Below are positions 1 through 8,681 of a stretch of DNA of 64,000 bases, piece by piece. This DNA comes from Streptomyces violaceusniger Tu 4113. Lineage in GTDB: Bacteria > Actinomycetota > Actinomycetes > Streptomycetales > Streptomycetaceae. A model generated the notes under the pieces. That model made no database searches, was not told the origin of the DNA, and worked only from the letters and a program-made list of their open reading frames with translations. The stretch lies in NCBI RefSeq assembly GCF_000147815.2, contig NC_015957.1, positions 9,052,001 through 9,116,000 of the forward strand. The letters run 5' to 3'. Every line of letters starts with the position of its first letter. The first letter of the stretch is position 1. Made by a program: the position numbers and the translations under genes.

Positions 1-1731
1 CGCCACCCGGGAGCCCCACGCCAGCGCCGGGCCGACCGCCGCACCGCCCACCAGCAGCGCCGGCATCCACCACACCGGTCCGCCGAACACCCCGGCGGTG
101 GCTCCCAGCAGCCACAGCACCCCCGCCACTTGCACCACCAGCAAGGTCACCTGAGCCGCCGCCACCATCGACCACCACACCGGCCGGATCGGCTGCCGGT
201 CCACCGCCGCGGCCGCCACCGCCTCGTCGACCGCCTCCGCCAGCCCTCTGCCGCCCCACCCCGCCGCCTCCCGCACGGCCTGCGCCCAGGGGCCGGGCAG
301 CCCGGCCGTCGCCTGGTCCCCTAGCGTCCGTACGGCCTCCTCCACCGCGGGGCGCGCCGTGACCGCCTCCACCGCCACCGTGCACGCCCGCGCGCCCGGG
401 ATCTCCATCCGCTCCGCGGCTCCGGGGGTTCGCGAGGCCCGGGAGCCCCCCGAGGCGCGGGCCTTCCTCCCCCGCACCCGCCCCCAGGGCGTTCCGCACC
501 GCCACTCCGCGTCCCTCAGCCAGGCGCGCTCCGCCGCCTGTCCGGCCGCGGCCGCGCCCGCCGCCTCGGCCAGCCGGTCCTCGAACTCCGCCCGCGCCCG
601 TTCGGTGAGCCCGACGGGCCCGTTGTCCGCCACGTACTGCGGCCGCAGCCGCGTCATGGTGCCCTCCACGTCCGCCGACAGCCGGCGCTCGGCCGCCCCG
701 CATTCGGCCGTGAGCCGCCCGAGCGTCTCCCGCAGCTCCCCGACGCCTTCCCCGGTCAGCGCGGACAGCGCCAGTACGGCCGCCCCCGGCTCCCCGTGCT
801 CCCCGAGGGCGAGCCCGTCCTCGTCCAGCAGCCGCCGCAGATCGTCCAGCACCTGGTCCGCGGCCTCGCCCGGAAGCCGGTCCACCTGGTTGAGCACGAC
901 GAAGGTCACCTCGGCATAACCGGCGAGCGGCCGCAGATAGCGCTCATGGAGGACCGCGTCCGCGTACTTCTCGGGGTCCACCACCCACACCACCGCGTCG
1001 ACGAGACCCAGCAGCCGGTCCACCCGCTCCCGGTGGCCCGGGGCGGCCGAGTCGTGGTCGGGCAGGTCGAGGAGGACGAGTCCGCGCAGCGCGGGGTCGT
1101 AGGGATAGCCCGGATTGCGCCGGTCCACCGCCGGGATGCCGAGCCGGTCCAGCAGGCCGTCGGCGTGGTCGGTCCACGCACAGGCGAGGGGCGTGGCGGT
1201 GGTCGGACGGCGGATCCCGGCCTCGGAGAGCGGGGCTCCGGCGAGGGCGTTGAAAAGTGTCGACTTACCGCTTCCGGTGGCCCCGGCGACGGCGACCACC
1301 GTGTGCCCGTAAGGATGCCGTCCCCGCGCGTCCGCCTCGTCGAGCACCCGCGCGGCCCCGGCGAGCGTGCGCCCCTCGAGCCGGGACCGGGACAGCCCGA
1401 CCAACTGGCGCAGGGCCTCGAGACGGGGCCGCAGGGTGCCTGTCGCGAAGCTGCGGACACCCGCCTGGTAGACGGCGTAGGGAGGGCCGCCGAAGGACCG
1501 CCGGGCGGTCTCCTCTCCCGGGAAGTAGCCCGCCGTGGCGTGGGGAACGCCCGCAGCGGCCTCCTGGGGCCTCCCCTCGTCCACCGCGCGGGCCGGCCGG
1601 GCCCCGGCACGTCCTCCGGTCCAGCGGTTCGCGCGCCGGGCGATCAGGCCGTCGTCCCATGTGTGGCGGCCCCCCGCCGCCCGGTCTCCCCCGCCGCCCT
1701 CGTTGCCGCCGTTGCCCTCCGTGGCCGTCAC
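1..1731 (-). CDS. Dynamin-like/YfjP-type GTPase, partial (3' end outside window)
   Basis: Open minus-strand frame from a GTG at 1731 to the left edge, about 577 residues, with no stop in the window. Near 1262-1300 it encodes a P-loop of the form GATGSGKST, followed by a switch-like RRPTTATP stretch, a DLPDHDS motif (DxxG-like G3) and NQVD (G4). The last visible part is strongly hydrophobic (around VTLLVVQVAGVLWLLG, then ALLVGGAAVG), so it is probably membrane-anchored. The start lies 7 bases past the stop of the GTPase at 1738-3357, so the two form an operon. Paired dynamin-like GTPases of this kind in Streptomyces (DynA/DynB) support sporulation septation. Assignment to that pair is inference from arrangement and motifs. 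The shorter complete ORFs in this stretch are in frames that lack any GTPase motif. Confidence 0.75.
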   Translation of the reverse strand, partial: MTATEGNGGNEGGGGDRAAGGRHTWDDGLIARRANRWTGGRAGARPARAVDEGRPQEAAAGVPHATAGYFPGEETARRSFGGPPYAVYQAGVRSFATGTLRPRLEALRQLVGLSRSRLEGRTLAGAARVLDEADARGRHPYGHTVVAVAGATGSGKSTLFNALAGAPLSEAGIRRPTTATPLACAWTDHADGLLDRLGIPAVDRRNPGYPYDPALRGLVLLDLPDHDSAAPGHRERVDRLLGLVDAVVWVVDPEKYADAVLHERYLRPLAGYAEVTFVVLNQVDRLPGEAADQVLDDLRRLLDEDGLALGEHGEPGAAVLALSALTGEGVGELRETLGRLTAECGAAERRLSADVEGTMTRLRPQYVADNGPVGLTERARAEFEDRLAEAAGAAAAGQAAERAWLRDAEWRCGTPWGRVRGRKARASGGSRASRTPGAAERMEIPGARACTVAVEAVTARPAVEEAVRTLGDQATAGLPGPWAQAVREAAGWGGRGLAEAVDEAVAAAAVDRQPIRPVWWSMVAAAQVTLLVVQVAGVLWLLGATAGVFGGPVWWMPALLVGGAAVGPALAWGSRVA

Positions 1732-1737
1732 CGTCGG

Positions 1738-3357
1738 TCACCTCTCCTTCTGCAGTACGGACAGCGCGGCGATCAGTTCGACCTGGTGCTCCGGGGACAT
1801 GTCCAGGGCGTCCAGCGGGGCCAGCCTGCCGTCGCGCTCCGCCCGCATGGCGCGCGCGACACAGCTTTCGAGCAGCCGTCCGCCGCGGTCGCCCAGACGC
1901 AGCGCCGCATGCGCGCCCAGGGTCTCGGCGAGCTTCTCGCCCGCCTTACGGGCACGGCGTCCGCCCAGCAGGGACGCGGCGAGCAGGGCGGCGATCTCCT
2001 CGGGCGCGCAACTGCCCCCGTATTCGGCGATCCGGACCCGGGCCTCCTCCTCGGCCAGTTCCTCGGCACAGCGCCGCCAGTGCCGTACGGCCACGCCGAT
2101 CCGCTCGGCGGCGCCGGGCGCGTCGCACGGAGCGAGCCCGGCCCGCGCGACCGGGTCCTGCCTCCCGGCCTCAGCGACCCGCTCGTCGGCGGTGGCGGCC
2201 GCGCCGCGCAGCAGGGTGGCCAGGGAGTCGGTGAGAGCCGTAAGGAGCTCATCGGGGGTGCTGTCATGCGGCAGGCCGTGCCAGTGGGTGAGCGCACCGC
2301 CCGCGAGCGCCGCGCCCTGCGCGATCTCGCGCCGCACCCGCTCCACCGCCTCCCCGTACGCGCCCTCGACCCGCTGGACCAGCCGCACGGCGGCCGCGTG
2401 CTGCGCCGCCGCGGCCCCGGCCAGCGCGGGCATCCGGGAGCTCAGCGAGGCGAGCGTCCCGGCGGCCGTACGGGCGGCGGCGACGGTACGGGCGTACGGA
2501 TCCTGTGCGTGCTGGGTGAGCCAGGACCGCAGGGCGGCGACGGCGGTGGACGGCAGCAGCCCGCTGCCGCCGCCCGCGGATTCGGGGAGTTCGGGGATGG
2601 TGAAGCGCGGGACATCGCCGAGCCCGGCCGCCGTAAGGAGCGCGGCGTACTGCCGGGAGACCTCGGCGGCCACCTGGTGCGGTACCCGGTCCAGGACGGT
2701 GACGAGGGTGACGTCGTACTCCTTCGCGGTGCGCAGCAGATGCCAGGGGACGGCGTCGCCGTAGCGGGTGGCCGTGGTGACGAGCACCCAGATGTCCGCG
2801 GCGCAGATCAATTCCGCGGCCAGATCGCGATTCCGCGCGACGAGCGAGTCGATGTCGGGCGCGTCGAGCAGTGCGAGCCCCCGCGCCAGCCCCGGGTCGG
2901 TCTCCACCCGCAGCGCCGCCGGCCCCTCCTGCGCCCGCCCCTCCTCGTCGTACGCGCTCTCCGCCCGCTCCCCCTGCGTCGGCACCCACACCCGGGTGAG
3001 CCGCGGCAGCACCCGCTGCCCGGCGAACCAGGGGTGATCGTCGGGGTGGCACACCAGCACCGGCGTACGCGTCGTGGGCCGCAACACACCGGCCTCGGTG
3101 ACCCGTCGGCCGACCAGCGAATTGACGAGGGTGGACTTGCCCGCCCCCGTCGATCCCCCGATTACCGCCAGCAGGGGCGCTTCGGGGGCGCGCAACCGGG
3201 GCACGAGGTAGTCGTCCAGTTGAGCGAGCAGCTCGGCTCGGCTGCGGCGAGCGCGGTCGGCGCCGGGAAGGGGGAGCGGAAACCGAGCGGCGTCGACACG
3301 GTCACGCAGTGAGGTCAGCGCGTCGAGCAGCCGGGGCCGTACGTCCAAGATCGCCAC
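1738..3357 (-). CDS. Dynamin-like GTPase (DynA-like)
   Basis: About 539 residues from a GTG at 3357; the frame is open to 3405, and a TTG at 3348 is also possible. The N-terminal third holds a G domain: P-loop [10 protein letters not shown] about 60 residues in, a switch [15 protein letters not shown] (G3), and TVLDRVP in the G4 region. The C-terminal half is alanine-rich and helical, with a repeated arginine/glutamate pattern, as expected for a dynamin-type stalk. The Streptomyces DynA/DynB proteins form a heteromeric complex that stabilises Z-rings in sporulation septa. The partner gene follows directly. No clear Shine-Dalgarno is seen at any candidate start, so the start is uncertain and leaderless translation is possible. 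Confidence 0.75.
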   Translation of the reverse strand: MAILDVRPRLLDALTSLRDRVDAARFPLPLPGADRARRSRAELLAQLDDYLVPRLRAPEAPLLAVIGGSTGAGKSTLVNSLVGRRVTEAGVLRPTTRTPVLVCHPDDHPWFAGQRVLPRLTRVWVPTQGERAESAYDEEGRAQEGPAALRVETDPGLARGLALLDAPDIDSLVARNRDLAAELICAADIWVLVTTATRYGDAVPWHLLRTAKEYDVTLVTVLDRVPHQVAAEVSRQYAALLTAAGLGDVPRFTIPELPESAGGGSGLLPSTAVAALRSWLTQHAQDPYARTVAAARTAAGTLASLSSRMPALAGAAAAQHAAAVRLVQRVEGAYGEAVERVRREIAQGAALAGGALTHWHGLPHDSTPDELLTALTDSLATLLRGAAATADERVAEAGRQDPVARAGLAPCDAPGAAERIGVAVRHWRRCAEELAEEEARVRIAEYGGSCAPEEIAALLAASLLGGRRARKAGEKLAETLGAHAALRLGDRGGRLLESCVARAMRAERDGRLAPLDALDMSPEHQVELIAALSVLQKER

Positions 3358-3730
3358 GTGGTGAAGAATGCACGCTTTTGATGCCTTTTTGAAGCGTATA
3401 GTCACTCGTGCGCGTCAAAGAGACCCACCCGGATCACTCTAAAAGGGGCATGAGGCGGACGTGACGACAGGGGCGCGGGCATAACGAGTAGACAACACCC
3501 GTTCCCTGAGGCGTGAAAAACGATGCAAGTTTCAGACTCGCCTGCGATTATCAGACCGCTTCACCGAACCTCCACAACGTGCCACGGAGGTGAAGCAACC
3601 GGGGCGAGGCGCAAGGAGCCCTATCCTTGTCCCGGCAAGGTCACGGTCCGTCGAGCCCGGCCACCCGCGTCACGGCCGCCCCGTCGGCCCCGCAGGCACC
3701 GGGGGCTCAGCAGCTCCGCGACCACCACCG
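3358..3730. other. Intergenic region between dynamin-like operon and tRNA-Arg
   Basis: About 370 bases without a convincing gene. The part near 3360-3420 is AT-richer and should hold the promoter of the leftward GTPase operon. A small hairpin (CCTTG-TCCCGG-CAAGG, 3625-3640) lies 90 bases before the tRNA. The tRNA promoter must be here, but I cannot fix its -35/-10 boxes. Confidence 0.4.
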
Positions 3731-3803
3731 GCCCCCGTAGCTCAGTGGATAGAGCAGGCGCCTTCTAAGCGCTTGGCCGCAGGTTCGAGTCCTGCCGGGG
3801 GCG
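3731..3803 (+). tRNA. tRNA-Arg (anticodon TCT)
   Basis: A 73-base cloverleaf can be folded by hand. The acceptor arms GCCCCCG (3731) and CGGGGGC (3796-3802) pair fully. The D-arm is GCTC/GAGC, and the anticodon stem GGCGC/GCGCT closes the loop CTTCTAA with anticodon TCT. The T-arm is GCAGG-TTCGAGT-CCTGC, and the discriminator is G. CCA is not encoded, as is common in Streptomyces. The tRNA reads the AGA arginine codon, which is rare in this GC-rich genome. Confidence 0.93.
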
Positions 3804-3930
3804 CACCGGACCCTTTCCTCTACGCACGTAGCGGAGGGGGTCTTCTCGCCGTTCGAAGCCGGTTCCACCGGGCACGGCACCGCCCCGGGCGCGCCCCAGC
3901 GATCAGGGGCGGGCGCGGGAACCGTCCGCC

Positions 3931-4620
3931 CTATTCCATGCCCCGCTTGCCCGGCGTCCAGAACGGCTTGGTGAGTACCGCGCGCCGGTCCCAGCCCGCC
4001 TCCCGGACGAGCACCTGCCGCACCCGCTGCACGGTACGGGCCTCGCCGGCGACGTAGGCGATCCCGCCCGGTTCGGGGGCGAGGCGTCGTATCGCGTCCG
4101 GAAGTGAATCGTCTCCCCTGGTCAGCCAGTTGAGGCGGTCCGAGTGGGGCAGCGGCAGGCGGTCCGCGGCTGTGTCCGTCTCCACGCAGCCGGAGACCCG
4201 CGCACCGGGCGGCAGTGCGGCCAGCATCGCGCCGAAGGGAACGGACGCCGTCTCCTCCCCGACGAAGACGTGGTGGGCGGCCTCGGGGCGGAGCGTGAAC
4301 GACCCCTCGGGTTTGCCCAGCCGCACCCGCTCGCCGACCTGGACGCCCCTGCCCCAGCGCGCCCCCGGCCCCGCTTCGGCGTGGTCCAGCACGCACAACT
4401 CGACGGCGCCGGAGGGGTCGTAGCGCCACACGGAGTACGTGCGGCGGGTCAGCCCGGAGCCGACCAGGACGCGCACCTGCCGGCCGGGGCGGACGTCGAG
4501 CCCGGCGAGGGTGTCGCCCTCGATGCGCAGCCGGCGCATGCGGGCGGCTATCGGTTCGGCCTCGGTGACGGTGCCGCGGAGCATCAGCAGGTCCAGGACC
4601 GGATCCAGCAGCGTGGGCAT
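3931..4620 (-). CDS. Siderophore-interacting protein (FAD/NAD(P)H ferric-siderophore reductase family)
   Basis: 229 residues. A flavin-binding barrel comes first, with the signature RTYSVW at about residues 60-65 (the usual RxYS/T of ferredoxin-reductase-like proteins that contacts FAD). A C-terminal SIP domain ends with TKPFWTPGKRG, where members of this family typically have YWR/FW-type endings. The expected role is cytoplasmic reduction of Fe(III)-siderophores to release iron. AGGAG lies about 8 bases before the ATG. At 229 residues it is somewhat shorter than typical SIPs (about 270-280), but both domains appear present. It stands alone, with no siderophore transport genes next to it. Confidence 0.82.
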   Translation of the reverse strand: MPTLLDPVLDLLMLRGTVTEAEPIAARMRRLRIEGDTLAGLDVRPGRQVRVLVGSGLTRRTYSVWRYDPSGAVELCVLDHAEAGPGARWGRGVQVGERVRLGKPEGSFTLRPEAAHHVFVGEETASVPFGAMLAALPPGARVSGCVETDTAADRLPLPHSDRLNWLTRGDDSLPDAIRRLAPEPGGIAYVAGEARTVQRVRQVLVREAGWDRRAVLTKPFWTPGKRGME

Positions 4621-4753
4621 GGGAGTGCTCCTCGGGGAACTCGGGTGAATGCGGGGGAAGTTGGGCAGCCACGAGCGGCCAGACGCGATAGTACGCGTTT
4701 CCGGCTGGATGCGATACTGCGCGACTTGCCCCGGACCCGGCCCCGAGAGGGGG

Positions 4754-6529
4754 TCAGTCCTTGCGGTCCCCGGTATCCCCGCCTGTTTCGGGGCCGGGCC
4801 CGCCGTCGGTGCGCTCTTCCTTGGTGCCGAGGTCCACCGGAGCGCCCATCGCCTCGGAGAGGGGTGGCCTGTTGGCCGTGGGCACCTCGTGGGGAACGAC
4901 CTCGGGGTGGTGGAGGTCGAAGGCCGGGGATTCGGAGCGGATCTTCGGCAGGGTGAGGAAGTTGTGCCGGGGCGGGGGGCATGAGGTGGCCCATTCCAGG
5001 GAGCGGCCCCATCCCCAGGGGTCGTCGACCTCGACCCGCTTTCCGTACTTCCCGGTTTTCCACACGTTGTAGACGAACGGCAGGGTGGACAGGCCCAGGA
5101 GGAAGGAGCCGATGGTGGAGACCGTGTTCAGCGCGGTGAAGCCGTCGGCGGCCAGATAGTCGGCATAGCGGCGCGGCATGCCCATGGCGCCCAGCCAGTG
5201 GTGCACCAGAAAGGTCGTGTGGAAGCCGACGAACAGGGTCCAGAAGTGGATCTTGCCGAGGCGTTCATCGAGCATCGTGCCGGTGAACTTGGGCCACCAG
5301 AAATAGAATCCGGCGAACATCGCGAAGACCACCGTGCCGAAGACCACGTAGTGGAAATGGGCGACGACGAAATAGCTGTCGTGGACCTCGAAATCCATCG
5401 GAGGCGAGGCGAGGATCACCCCGGTCAGCCCGCCGAACAGGAAGGTGACCAGGAAGCCGATGGCCCACAGCATCGGCGTCTCGAAGGAGAGGGAGCCACG
5501 CCACATGGTTCCGATCCAGTTGAAGAACTTCACCCCGGTCGGCACCGCGATGAGGAACGTCATAAAGGAGAAGAACGGCAGGAGCACCGCTCCGGTGGCG
5601 AACATATGGTGGGCCCACACCGTCGCGGAGAGGCCGGTGATGGCGATGGTGGCGCCCACCAGACCCATATAGCCGAAGATGACCTTGCGGGAAAAGACCG
5701 GAATGATGTCGGTGATGATGCCGAAGAACGGCAGGGCGATGATGTAGACCTCGGGGTGGCCGAAGAACCAGAAGAGGTGCTGCCAGAGCACCGGCCCGCC
5801 GTTGGCCCCCTCGAAGACGACCGCGCCGAATTTACGGTCCGCCTCCAGCACCAGCAGGGCGGCGGCCAGGACCGGGAAGGCGAGCAGCACAAGGATCGAG
5901 GTGAAGAGGATGTTCCAGGTGAAGATGGGGAGGCGGAACATCGTCATTCCCGGGGCGCGCATGCACACGATGGTCGTGATGAAGTTGACGGCCCCCAGGA
6001 TCGTCCCGAAGCCGGAGAGGGCGAGGCCCATCACCCACATGTCGCCGCCCACGCCCGGTGTGCGTACCTTGCTGCTGAGCGGCGTATAGGCCGTCCAGCC
6101 GAAGTCGGCCGCGCCGCCGGGGGTGAGCAGACTGCCGATCACGATCAGCCCGCCGAAGGCGAAGAGCCAGTACGAGAACATGTTCAGCCGGGGGAAGGCG
6201 ACATCCGGGGCGCCGATCTGCAGCGGCATGATCTCGTTGGCGAATCCGGCGAAGACCGGCGTGGCGAAGAACAGCAGCATCAGCGTGCCGTGCAGGGTGA
6301 AAGCCTGGTTGTACTGCTCGGGACTGACCAATTGCAGTCCGGGCCGGGCGAGTTCGGCCCGCATGACCATGGCCAGCAGGCCGCCGATGAGAAAGAAACC
6401 GAACGCCGTCACCAAGTACAGGTGTCCGATTTTCTTATGGTCCGTGGTGGTGAGCCAGTCGACCACGACGCTGCCGAGTTTGGTGGGTTCGGCGGGAGCC
6501 TGAAATTCGGGCTTGGTTGTCGTCGCCAT
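4754..6529 (-). CDS. ctaD: Cytochrome c oxidase subunit I (aa3 type), orphan copy
   Basis: 591 residues with about 12 hydrophobic segments. It has the canonical heme-copper oxidase stretch [10 protein letters not shown] (CuB His and the His-Tyr crosslink pair), WAHHMF (further CuB ligands) and [10 protein letters not shown] (heme ligands). It is the catalytic subunit of the membrane terminal oxidase that reduces O2 to water and pumps protons. The C-terminal 80 residues are hydrophilic. None of the usual partners (ctaC, ctaE, ctaF or qcr genes) is beside it, so this is probably an additional copy to a main oxidase cluster elsewhere. GAGGAG lies upstream of the ATG. The 5' region (6530-6701) carries a GGCCGG/CCGGCC hairpin and an AT-rich patch, and should contain its promoter. 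Confidence 0.95.
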   Translation of the reverse strand: MATTTKPEFQAPAEPTKLGSVVVDWLTTTDHKKIGHLYLVTAFGFFLIGGLLAMVMRAELARPGLQLVSPEQYNQAFTLHGTLMLLFFATPVFAGFANEIMPLQIGAPDVAFPRLNMFSYWLFAFGGLIVIGSLLTPGGAADFGWTAYTPLSSKVRTPGVGGDMWVMGLALSGFGTILGAVNFITTIVCMRAPGMTMFRLPIFTWNILFTSILVLLAFPVLAAALLVLEADRKFGAVVFEGANGGPVLWQHLFWFFGHPEVYIIALPFFGIITDIIPVFSRKVIFGYMGLVGATIAITGLSATVWAHHMFATGAVLLPFFSFMTFLIAVPTGVKFFNWIGTMWRGSLSFETPMLWAIGFLVTFLFGGLTGVILASPPMDFEVHDSYFVVAHFHYVVFGTVVFAMFAGFYFWWPKFTGTMLDERLGKIHFWTLFVGFHTTFLVHHWLGAMGMPRRYADYLAADGFTALNTVSTIGSFLLGLSTLPFVYNVWKTGKYGKRVEVDDPWGWGRSLEWATSCPPPRHNFLTLPKIRSESPAFDLHHPEVVPHEVPTANRPPLSEAMGAPVDLGTKEERTDGGPGPETGGDTGDRKD

Positions 6530-6701
6530 GTCCGTGTCCGCTCCTCGGCAGGATGCATGTGGGGGCGGCCGGCGGCACCGGCCGACGAATACGTTGTATT
6601 GATTCGCCCACCATTACCCGAAGCGGGACGGCGTTTCGGACCCGACTCGCCGTAGAGGTCCTTCGTCGGACACAGCTACGTTCGTTTTATATGTGCCACT
6701 C

Positions 6702-7136
6702 TTACGGCTGTGGCTTTGTACGTGCCGCCCTTACGGCTTTGCCCGTGCCGCCCTCCAACTGGGACTTCGCCTCGCGCAGGGCGCGGCGTACCTCCGGGCG
6801 GGGGTCCTGACCGGCCAGCCTGCCCGGCAGGGCGATGGCGAGCCGCGAGGGCTGTTCCTTCGTCCGCGCCGCCAGCTCGGTCCCGCAGTTCCCGGGCGCC
6901 GGGCGGATCCGGATCTCCAGCCGGTCTCCGTAGCGCTTCAGCGGCTCCGGCAGCGCCTCGGCCCATACGTCCGTGGGTGGCCGGTTGACGGTGACCGTCT
7001 GCCATCGGTCGCCGTTCTGGGCGTCGGCCAGCCGGGCCATCCGCGACGGCCTGTGCCGCCAACGCCGGATCCCCGCGCTCACGACGATCGCCGCGGCGCT
7101 GAGCAGCGCCGATCGCACCCGTCGCACACGTGACAT
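6702..7136 (-). CDS. Conserved hypothetical protein, possible SRPBCC/cyclase-like
   Basis: 144 residues. A basic, hydrophobic N-terminus (residues 7-25, SALLSAAAIVVSAGIRRW) could be a signal anchor. A soluble domain follows, with WQTVTVNRPPTDVW typical of the beginning of SRPBCC/polyketide-cyclase-like folds. A lysine-rich tail ends the protein. GGAGG and GAGG sites lie just before the ATG. The downstream DNA and the C-terminal codons contain an imperfect direct repeat around the words CTTACGGCT (about 6690-6750), so the tail may be the product of a small duplication. I do not recognise a specific function; the fold guess rests on the N-terminal motif only. Confidence 0.6.
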   Translation of the reverse strand: MSRVRRVRSALLSAAAIVVSAGIRRWRHRPSRMARLADAQNGDRWQTVTVNRPPTDVWAEALPEPLKRYGDRLEIRIRPAPGNCGTELAARTKEQPSRLAIALPGRLAGQDPRPEVRRALREAKSQLEGGTGKAVRAARTKPQP

Positions 7137-7587
7137 CGGTTCCTCCCGTCCTCCGGGGTGAGGATGAGCAGGCGCCCCGCGGGCACCCGCCTATGCGGAC
7201 ATACTCCACTCTCCGCACGGCACCTGCCCGCGTGCGCCCAGGGTCCAGCCCCGGTTACCCGTGACCGGAGGACCCAATCAGCTGGCTCTCCCTGGGCGGG
7301 CGTTGGTGGAAGCGGACCGTTTTCCCCGCCCGATCCGGGTCACCCGGAAGGGTGGCGTCGGGTACGGCCGAACGCATCCCGAAAAGTGTTCGACCGGACG
7401 AGGGGCCCGCTGAAGGACGTCTGAGCTGGGCCGTCGCGGACGCTGACGGTCGGGGCCGCACCACCCCCGGCCGGTTTTGCCATCCCAGAAGGTATACATG
7501 GGAATCCCTTTACCTTCCCATTCGTTCCACGCATGCCCCCACGGAACAGAGAACGAACCCAGTGACAGTGAAGGAGTGGACGCCGCG
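7137..7587. promoter_or_regulatory. Divergent intergenic region upstream of spo0M-like gene
   Basis: 450 bases separating two divergent genes. An inverted repeat TGCGGA/TCCGCA (arms 7194-7199 and 7212-7217) lies just upstream of the leftward gene. An AT-richer patch with GTATACAT (about 7490-7498) is a plausible -10-like element for the rightward gene, about 90 bases before its start. AAGGAG (7571-7576) is the Shine-Dalgarno for the ATG at 7588. No gene is supported here. Confidence 0.4.
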
Positions 7588-8625
7588 ATGGTGTTCAAAC
7601 GAGTGCTCGGCTCGCTCGGGGTCGGCGGACCCGTCGTGGACACGGTCCTGGACCGGAGGCCGGTGCGCCCCGGTGGGGTGGTACGGGGGCATGTGCGGCT
7701 CCGGGGCGGAGGCCGGGCCTGCGATATCGAGCACCTCGCACTGGAGCTGGTCGCCAGGGTCGAGGCCGGGGACGGCGGCGAGGAGGGCGCGGGCGGCGTG
7801 GTCTTCGACCGCCTCCGGCTCAGCGGGGGGTTCCGGCTCGACACACGAGAGCACAGAGACGTTCCGTTCACCCTTCACATACCGTGGGAAACCCCGCTCA
7901 CCGAGCTGTCCGGGCAGCCGCTGGGCGTCGTCCTGGGCTTCCGGATCGAGCTCGCGTCGGCGGGCGCGAAGGACCACAGCGATCCGGAAGAGCTGATCGT
8001 GCGCCCGCTGCCGGTCCAGGAAGCCGTGCTGGGGGCGCTGGGGCGGCTCGGCTTCGGCCTCGTCGCCGCCGATCTGCGGCGCGGCCATATCGCCGGCGCC
8101 GGGCAGACGCTCCCCTTCCACCAGGAGATCGAGCTCACCCCCGCCCCGCGGTACATCCACGACATGAACGAAGTCGCGCTGGCCCTTCTCACCGGCCCGG
8201 ACGGCATGGAGGTCGTCCTGGAGGCCGACAAGCGCGGCAGGCCCTTCTCCGGCGTGGCCTCCCGCGGCGGGCCCTTCTCCGGCGTGGCCTCCTCCGGCAA
8301 GCGCCTCCCCGGTGGCCGTGCCGCCATGGGACGTCACACCGTGAGCCATGAGGGCCTTGATCATCGCGACTGGACCGCTGAGGTCGACTCCTGGATCCAG
8401 GCGCTCATCGAGGACCGCGCCGCCCACCCGCCCCGCCCCGGGGCGATCGCCTCGGGCATCTCGGCCGGTACGGCGGCCGGGGCCGCGGGCGGCGGCATGG
8501 TCGCGGCCGGTCTCGGCGACGCGTTAGGGAACTTAGAGGGGTTAGGAGACTTAGCCGGTTTAGAAGGCTCAGGGGGCTTGAAAGACGTGAGGGACTCAGG
8601 GCACGAGGAAGCGGACCAGGGCTGA
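7588..8625 (+). CDS. Spo0M/SpoOM-like sporulation-control protein with a TTA-rich C-terminus
   Basis: 345 residues from the ATG at 7588; the frame is open further upstream. This start was chosen because MVFKRVLGSLGVGGP is the typical beginning of Streptomyces Spo0M proteins and AAGGAG is 11 bases away. Residues 1-220 form the arrestin-like Spo0M domain (paired beta-sandwiches, with APRYIHDMNEVALAL near its end). A 30-base direct repeat (8233-8262, 8263-8292) gives a duplicated GRPFSGVAS-type segment. A glycine/alanine-rich stretch follows (about residues 290-312). The tail then has five TTA leucine codons at 8524, 8533, 8542, 8551 and 8560, one every third codon. Spo0M proteins influence the timing of sporulation, and TTA codons make translation depend on the bldA tRNA. 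The tail itself is not part of the conserved domain. Confidence 0.82.
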   Translation: MVFKRVLGSLGVGGPVVDTVLDRRPVRPGGVVRGHVRLRGGGRACDIEHLALELVARVEAGDGGEEGAGGVVFDRLRLSGGFRLDTREHRDVPFTLHIPWETPLTELSGQPLGVVLGFRIELASAGAKDHSDPEELIVRPLPVQEAVLGALGRLGFGLVAADLRRGHIAGAGQTLPFHQEIELTPAPRYIHDMNEVALALLTGPDGMEVVLEADKRGRPFSGVASRGGPFSGVASSGKRLPGGRAAMGRHTVSHEGLDHRDWTAEVDSWIQALIEDRAAHPPRPGAIASGISAGTAAGAAGGGMVAAGLGDALGNLEGLGDLAGLEGSGGLKDVRDSGHEEADQG

Positions 8626-8636
8626 GACGCACGGAA

Positions 8637-8660
8637 GGGCCGCGGATCTCCCCGCGGCCC
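8637..8660. terminator. Bidirectional hairpin terminator
   Basis: Perfect 9-bp stem GGGCCGCGG (8637-8645) with CCGCGGCCC (8652-8660) and a 6-base loop. It lies between two convergent genes (stops at 8625 and 8682). There is no U-tract, as is usual in Streptomyces. Confidence 0.7.
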
Positions 8661-8681
8661 CCTGTACGCATCGGCGAACGG

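Noticed and set aside
906..1741. Complete minus-strand frames (906-1610, 1265-1741) at the left edge
   Set aside because: They are out of frame with the P-loop and G-motifs. The true frame is the one open to the window edge from 1731.
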